Assembly (NCBI GenBank): GCA_937891725.1
Contig: CALAHL010000448.1
Coordinates: forward strand, 1 to 8,647
Length of the DNA stretch: 8,647 nucleotides
Source of the DNA: an uncultured Rhodospirillaceae bacterium
GTDB taxonomy: Bacteria; Pseudomonadota; Alphaproteobacteria; Thalassobaculales; Thalassobaculaceae
Direction of reading: 5' to 3'
Below the pieces are notes generated by a model, which was given only the letters and a program-made list of their open reading frames with translations, was not told the origin of the DNA and ran no database searches. The position numbers and the translations under genes were made by a program. Positions 5,677 to 8,647 of this stretch are shown here, in pieces (the first letter of the stretch is position 1; each line of letters starts with the position of its first letter).

Positions 5677-5706
5677 TTGACCGCCCTCACCGGGACTTTC
5701 TATAAC
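5677..5706 (+). promoter_or_regulatory. Strong sigma70-like promoter of the rubrerythrin operon
   Basis: TTGACC (5677-5682), an 18-nt spacer, then TATAAC (5701-5706): each hexamer matches 5 of 6 consensus bases. Expected start near 5713, giving a leader of about 105 nt before the rubrerythrin ATG. That leader contains GGACGGACGG (5734-5743), which can pair with CGTCC at 5726-5730 or with CCGTCC at 5760-5765 or 5784-5789. Confidence 0.68.
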
Positions 5707-5817
5707 CTATTGGCCTAAACCAACGCGTCCAAAGGACGGACGGCGCGACCGCTTGGCCCCCGTCCGAACCCCGCCACCGCCAACCGTCCATAATCAACCC
5801 GTCGATTGGAGACCAGC

Positions 5818-6240
5818 ATGTCCGAACTCAAGGGCTCGAAGACCGAGGAAAACCTCAAAGAGGCGTTCTCCGGCGAAAGCCAGGCCAACCGTCGCTATCT
5901 GTATTTCGCACAGAAGGCCGATATCGAGGGCTACAACGATGTCGCCGCCGTCTTCCGCTCGACCGCGGAAGGCGAGACCGGCCATGCGCACGGCCACCTG
6001 GAATTTCTCGAGGAAGTCGGTGATCCGGCAACCGGCCAGCCGATCGGCGAGACCTCGGACAATCTGAAGGCCGCGATCGCCGGCGAGACCCACGAATACA
6101 CCGACATGTACCCGGGCATGGCACGGACCGCCCGCGACGAAGGCTTCGATGAGATCGCGGACTGGTTCGAGACGCTCGCGAAGGCCGAGAAAAGCCATGC
6201 CGGGCGTTTCCAGAAGGCGTTCGATTCGCTCGACGCCTGA
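5818..6240 (+). CDS. Rubrerythrin family protein without rubredoxin domain
   Basis: Ferritin-like diiron protein; rubrerythrins are non-heme peroxidases that reduce hydrogen peroxide in the cytoplasm. The 140 residues form one four-helix bundle with all carboxylate/histidine ligands visible: Glu20 in SGESQANRRY, Glu53-x2-His56 in GETGHAHGH, Glu90 and Glu93 in AGETHEYTDMYPGMA, and Glu124-x2-His127 in AEKSHAGRF. The C-terminal rubredoxin domain (two CxxC motifs) of classical rubrerythrin is missing and there are no cysteines, so electrons must come from another protein. This resembles sulerythrin-type short rubrerythrins. The ATG at 5818 has GGAGA at 5808-5812; a TTG at 5806 is unnecessary. First gene of a set with the Fe-S protein 99 nt downstream and DUF3501 after that, behind a strong promoter and a candidate Irr site. 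I infer a role in peroxide or iron stress. Confidence 0.93.
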   Translation: MSELKGSKTEENLKEAFSGESQANRRYLYFAQKADIEGYNDVAAVFRSTAEGETGHAHGHLEFLEEVGDPATGQPIGETSDNLKAAIAGETHEYTDMYPGMARTARDEGFDEIADWFETLAKAEKSHAGRFQKAFDSLDA

Positions 6241-6259
6241 TCCCGCACATCCTGTGATC

Positions 6260-6305
6260 CGGGCTCCGGTGGCGTGATCTTGTAAGATCCGAACGCCGGG
6301 GCCCG
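6260..6305 (+). other. Long interrupted hairpin between rubrerythrin and the Fe-S protein gene
   Basis: Three stacked stems close on a TGTA loop (6281-6284). The outer stem CGGGCTCC (6260-6267) pairs with GGGGCCCG (6298-6305), 8 bp with one G-U. The middle GGCGT (6271-6275) pairs with ACGCC (6293-6297). The inner GATCT (6276-6280) pairs with AGATC (6285-6289). The only unpaired bases are GGT (6268-6270) on the left and CGA (6290-6292) on the right. No U-run follows. Such a structure could act as a processing or stabilising element that keeps rubrerythrin mRNA in excess over the downstream genes, or as a partial terminator. Confidence 0.6.
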
Positions 6306-6339
6306 CTGATATTCAGATCCTCGCATCGCGGAGACTCCC

Positions 6340-7677
6340 ATGGCGGAAGGCAGCCTCGGGGCGCCGACACGGCACCCGATTCCTTGGCAGGACCCCAGCT
6401 TTCATGACGAGGCCAAGCTCGACGACGAGCTGCGCCGCGTGTTCGACATTTGCCATGGCTGCCGCCGCTGCTTCAATCTCTGCGACAGCTTCCCCCGCCT
6501 GTTCGATCTGATCGATGACAGCGAAAGCGGCGAACTCGACACGGTCGAGAGCACCGGTTTCGCGCCGGTCGTCGACGCCTGCACCCTCTGCGACATGTGT
6601 TTCCTGACCAAATGCCCCTATGTGCCGCCGCACGAGTTCAATCTGGATTTCCCGCACCTGATGCTGCGCTACCGGTCGATGCAGAACGCCAAGGGCGAAA
6701 TCCCCTCGATCGAAAAGCAGATGACCGAGACCGACCGTAACGGCAAGCTGGCGCGGCTGGCGCCCGGACTGTGCAATTGGGTCTCCAAGGAGGACAACGG
6801 CGTCACCCGTCCGCTGATGGAACGCGTTCTGGGCGTGCATCGGGAGGCGAAGCTGCCGAAATTCACCGGCAAGTCGCTGGACCAGTTCCGGCAAAGCGAC
6901 GTGCCCGCGCTGAACACGTCGGCGCCGGCCCATGGCCGCAAGGCGGTGATCTACGCCACCTGTTTCGCCAATTACAACAATCCGGAAATCGGCCGCGCGG
7001 CCCTGCAGGTGCTGGCCAAGAACGGGGTCGCGACCGAAGTGGTCTACCCGTCCTGTTGCGGGATGCCGCAGCTGGAGCATGGCGATATCGCGCGGGTTGC
7101 CAAGACTGCCGCCAAGGTGGCCGCCGAGATGCGTCCGCATGTGGACGCCGGAAAGGCGATCCTGGCGCTGGTGCCGTCCTGCGCGCTGATGCTGAAATTC
7201 GAATGGCCGCTGATCCTGCCGGACGACGAGAACGTGAAGGCGCTGTCGGCCGCCACCCGGGATATCGACGAATACCTGATCGATATTGCCAAGACCGAAG
7301 GGCTGGCGGACGGGCTGCAGCCACTCGACGGCGGCGTGTTTCTGCACATCGCCTGTCATTCCCGCGCCCAGAACATCGGTCAGAAATCGACCGAGCTGCT
7401 AAAGCTGATTCCCGAGATCGACCTGAATGTGCAGGAGCGTTGCTCCGGCCATGGCGGGTCATGGGGGGTCATGAAGGCGAATTTCGAGACGGCCCTCAAG
7501 GTCGGAAAGCCGGTGGCGCGCCAGGCCCGCAAGGCAGGGAAAACCTATATCGCCTCCGGCTGCCCGCTCGCCGCCGAACATATCCTTCAGGGGATGGAGC
7601 GGATCGAAGGTGAGGCCACCCTGCCGACCCAGACCGATCATCCCATTCAGATCTTCGCGCGAGCCTACGGATTCTGA
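6340..7677 (+). CDS. HdrD/GlpC-like iron-sulfur protein with two 4Fe-4S motifs and two CCG domains
   Basis: Soluble electron-transfer protein of the heterodisulfide reductase / GlpC superfamily; the specific reaction is unknown. The 445 residues begin with two ferredoxin-type clusters: C38-x2-C41-x2-C44-x3-C48 (ICHGCRRCFNLC) and C81-x2-C84-x2-C87-x4-C92-P (CTLCDMCFLTKCP), the second with one residue more than the usual CxxCxxCxxxCP. Two cysteine-rich CCG domains follow: Cys208, Cys239-Cys240-Gly and Cys281 (VPSCALM), then Cys339 (ACHSRAQ), Cys368 in RCSGHGGSWG and Cys408 (SGCPLA). The second domain has CSG in place of CCG. No flavin domain, membrane segment or signal peptide is visible. The ATG at 6340 has GGAG at 6331-6334. 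The rubrerythrin and DUF3501 neighbours suggest it supplies electrons to one of them. An annotation as glycerol-3-phosphate dehydrogenase subunit C would be misleading, as no glpA/glpB is present. Confidence 0.9.
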   Translation: MAEGSLGAPTRHPIPWQDPSFHDEAKLDDELRRVFDICHGCRRCFNLCDSFPRLFDLIDDSESGELDTVESTGFAPVVDACTLCDMCFLTKCPYVPPHEFNLDFPHLMLRYRSMQNAKGEIPSIEKQMTETDRNGKLARLAPGLCNWVSKEDNGVTRPLMERVLGVHREAKLPKFTGKSLDQFRQSDVPALNTSAPAHGRKAVIYATCFANYNNPEIGRAALQVLAKNGVATEVVYPSCCGMPQLEHGDIARVAKTAAKVAAEMRPHVDAGKAILALVPSCALMLKFEWPLILPDDENVKALSAATRDIDEYLIDIAKTEGLADGLQPLDGGVFLHIACHSRAQNIGQKSTELLKLIPEIDLNVQERCSGHGGSWGVMKANFETALKVGKPVARQARKAGKTYIASGCPLAAEHILQGMERIEGEATLPTQTDHPIQIFARAYGF

Positions 7678-7686
7678 TCGCCAAAC

Positions 7687-7698
7687 TTCGGATCCGAA
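7687..7698. repeat. 12-bp perfect palindrome between the Fe-S gene and DUF3501
   Basis: TTCGGATCCGAA lies in the 47-nt gap after the Fe-S protein stop, 12 nt before the Shine-Dalgarno GGAGAG (7711-7716) of the next gene. As RNA it forms only a 4-bp stem; as DNA it is a full dyad. Function unknown; a chance restriction-site-like palindrome is possible. Confidence 0.35.
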
Positions 7699-7724
7699 CC
7701 ACGACACTATGGAGAGCGCCCGAA

Positions 7725-8309
7725 ATGGCGAACCAGATCACCGCAGCCGATATCATGGACATGGACGCCTACGCCAAGATCCGCAAGGACAAGCGCAAGG
7801 CCTTGGTGCAGGTGAAGAAGGACCGGCGGGTGGCTTTGGGTCCCCATGCCACGTTCTATTTCGAGAACTACGACACCATGTGGCTGCAGATCCACGAGAT
7901 GCTGTTCATCGAAAAAGGCGGTGCCGCCCAGGTCCCGGACGAATTGGAGGCCTATAATCCGCTGATTCCGAACGGCCGGGAGCTGGTCGCCACTCTGATG
8001 TTCGAAATCGACAATCCGGTCCTGCGCAAGGAGGTTCTCTCGAAGCTCGGCGGGGTCGAGGAAACCTGTTTCCTGAAATTCGCGGGTCATGAGGTGGTCG
8101 GCACAGCGGAGGAAGACGTCGACCGCACCACTGCCGACGGCAAGGCCTCATCCGTGCAGTTCATCCATTTCAGCCTGTCCGACGCCCAGGTCGCTGCCTT
8201 CAAGGCCGAAGGCACCGAAGTCACCCTCGGCATCAAGCACCCGGCCTATGCCAACATGACCATCTTGCAGGACGCGACCCGGTCGGCACTCAGCAAGGAT
8301 TTCGACTGA
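7725..8309 (+). CDS. DUF3501 family protein
   Basis: Protein of unknown function that I recognise as DUF3501. It has 194 residues, no signal peptide or transmembrane segment, so probably cytoplasmic. A basic N-terminal stretch IRKDKRKALVQVKKDRRVALGP (19-40) leads into the family core FYFENYDTMWLQIHEMLFIEKGG (44-66), which is aromatic and acidic with His57-Glu58. Then follow ELEAYNPLIPNGRELVATLMFEI (73-95), a single Cys115, His122, QFIHFS (145-150) and IKHPAYAN (170-177). The repeated acidic and histidine residues could bind metal, but no known catalytic motif is visible. The ATG at 7725 has GGAGAG at 7711-7716. It follows the Fe-S protein by 47 nt and is the last gene of the operon. From memory, DUF3501 genes commonly sit beside rubrerythrin and this kind of Fe-S protein, suggesting one pathway; the job is not known. 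Confidence 0.9.
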   Translation: MANQITAADIMDMDAYAKIRKDKRKALVQVKKDRRVALGPHATFYFENYDTMWLQIHEMLFIEKGGAAQVPDELEAYNPLIPNGRELVATLMFEIDNPVLRKEVLSKLGGVEETCFLKFAGHEVVGTAEEDVDRTTADGKASSVQFIHFSLSDAQVAAFKAEGTEVTLGIKHPAYANMTILQDATRSALSKDFD

Positions 8310-8319
8310 CGGATCTGCT

Positions 8320-8335
8320 GTGGCACCTCTGCCGC
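8320..8335. terminator. Small hairpin between convergent DUF3501 and SH3 genes
   Basis: GTGGCA (8320-8325) pairs with TGCCGC (8330-8335), one G-U, 4-nt loop, in the 27-nt gap between the two stop codons. There is no U-tract on either strand, so a bidirectional terminator role is only suggested by position. Confidence 0.25.
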
Positions 8336-8336
8336 G

Positions 8337-8647
8337 TCACTCCAGCGCCTCATCCGCCCGCACGCCCCAGATGTGGCTGCGGTGGATCCAGCCGTCGAAG
8401 CCGGAAATCTCGATCTCACACCATTCGTTCTGGCAGACCTCAAGCTTGCCGATCACGCCCGGCTCCAGCCGTGCGACGGCGGGGGCCGCATCGTCCGGCT
8501 CCAGGTGCAGAACCCGGATCTGGCCCAGCACGATGACGGCACGGCGGCCGGACAGCATGGATTGATGAACCCACCCTTCGGTGCCGTCGACATCCCGGAT
8601 CTTGCGCCAGGTATCGAACTCCGAGACCACCTCGACCGGCAGGTCGG
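8337..8647 (-). CDS. Bacterial SH3-domain protein (C-terminal 102 codons, cut by window edge)
   Basis: C-terminal part of a bacterial SH3 (SH3_4-like) protein, a family usually exported and thought to act at the cell envelope or peptidoglycan. The frame is open from the right window edge to the TGA at 8337-8339. Two SH3-like repeats are visible. The first ends DLPVEVVSEFDTWRKIRDVDGTEGWVHQSMLSGRR, with the aromatic DxDGTEGWVH signature. The second is LEPGVIGKLEVCQNEWCEIEISGFDGWIHRSHIWGV, with the matching GFDGWIH and a cysteine pair (Cys-x4-Cys). A GTG at 8630 lies inside the first repeat, so it is not the true start; the start and any signal peptide lie to the right of the window. Convergent with DUF3501 and probably unrelated to it in function. 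Confidence 0.85.
   Translation of the reverse strand, partial: DLPVEVVSEFDTWRKIRDVDGTEGWVHQSMLSGRRAVIVLGQIRVLHLEPDDAAPAVARLEPGVIGKLEVCQNEWCEIEISGFDGWIHRSHIWGVRADEALE

Noticed and set aside
6313..7359. Minus-strand open frame (348 codons) opposite the Fe-S protein gene
   Set aside because: Low-complexity His/Arg/Gly composition and full overlap with a well-supported gene; a codon-bias artefact.
1..8647. Mobile element, prophage, CRISPR array or tRNA
   Set aside because: No transposase, integrase, spaced direct-repeat array or cloverleaf found on reading both strands; most genes are conserved chromosomal ones.

Overview
The window looks like a chromosomal segment of a free-living, GC-rich alphaproteobacterium. 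The evidence is a Fur-family regulator of the Irr type (which I know only from Alphaproteobacteria), an alphaproteobacterial-style FabI, GC-rich third codon positions and several GTG starts. A Rhodospirillales-like host is plausible, but genus cannot be read from the sequence. There is no tRNA, rRNA, CRISPR array, transposase or integrase.

Left part (1-2100, all minus strand): the first 217 codons of an N-acyl-D-amino-acid deacylase-type amidohydrolase (cut by the window edge), then an alpha/beta hydrolase whose frame is broken by an apparent one-base deletion, fused in frame with no stop codon to an upstream GNAT acetyltransferase. This is the least conserved and most accessory-looking part.

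Middle (2172-4833, minus strand): fabA-fabB-fabI, a compact operon for anaerobic-type unsaturated fatty acid synthesis. It covers beta-hydroxydecanoyl-ACP dehydratase/isomerase, 3-oxoacyl-ACP synthase I and enoyl-ACP reductase. All catalytic residues are present. The 9-nt fabA-fabB gap and two hairpins between fabB and fabI suggest internal tuning.

A divergent control region (4834-5157) separates fabA from irr on the plus strand. It contains a good sigma70-like promoter for irr, a perfect tandem 9-mer next to fabA and a weak Irr-box-like inverted repeat.

Right part (5158-8309, plus strand): irr, then a likely operon of a rubredoxin-less rubrerythrin, a GlpC/HdrD-like protein with two ferredoxin-type 4Fe-4S motifs and two CCG domains, and a DUF3501 protein. 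A strong promoter (TTGACC-18-TATAAC) precedes rubrerythrin, with a better Irr-box-like repeat just upstream of it. My reading is that irr controls a peroxide/iron module in which the iron-sulfur protein and DUF3501 serve the rubrerythrin. The function of that pair is not established, so this is the best candidate here for an undescribed system. The window ends in the C-terminal part of a convergent bacterial SH3-domain protein.
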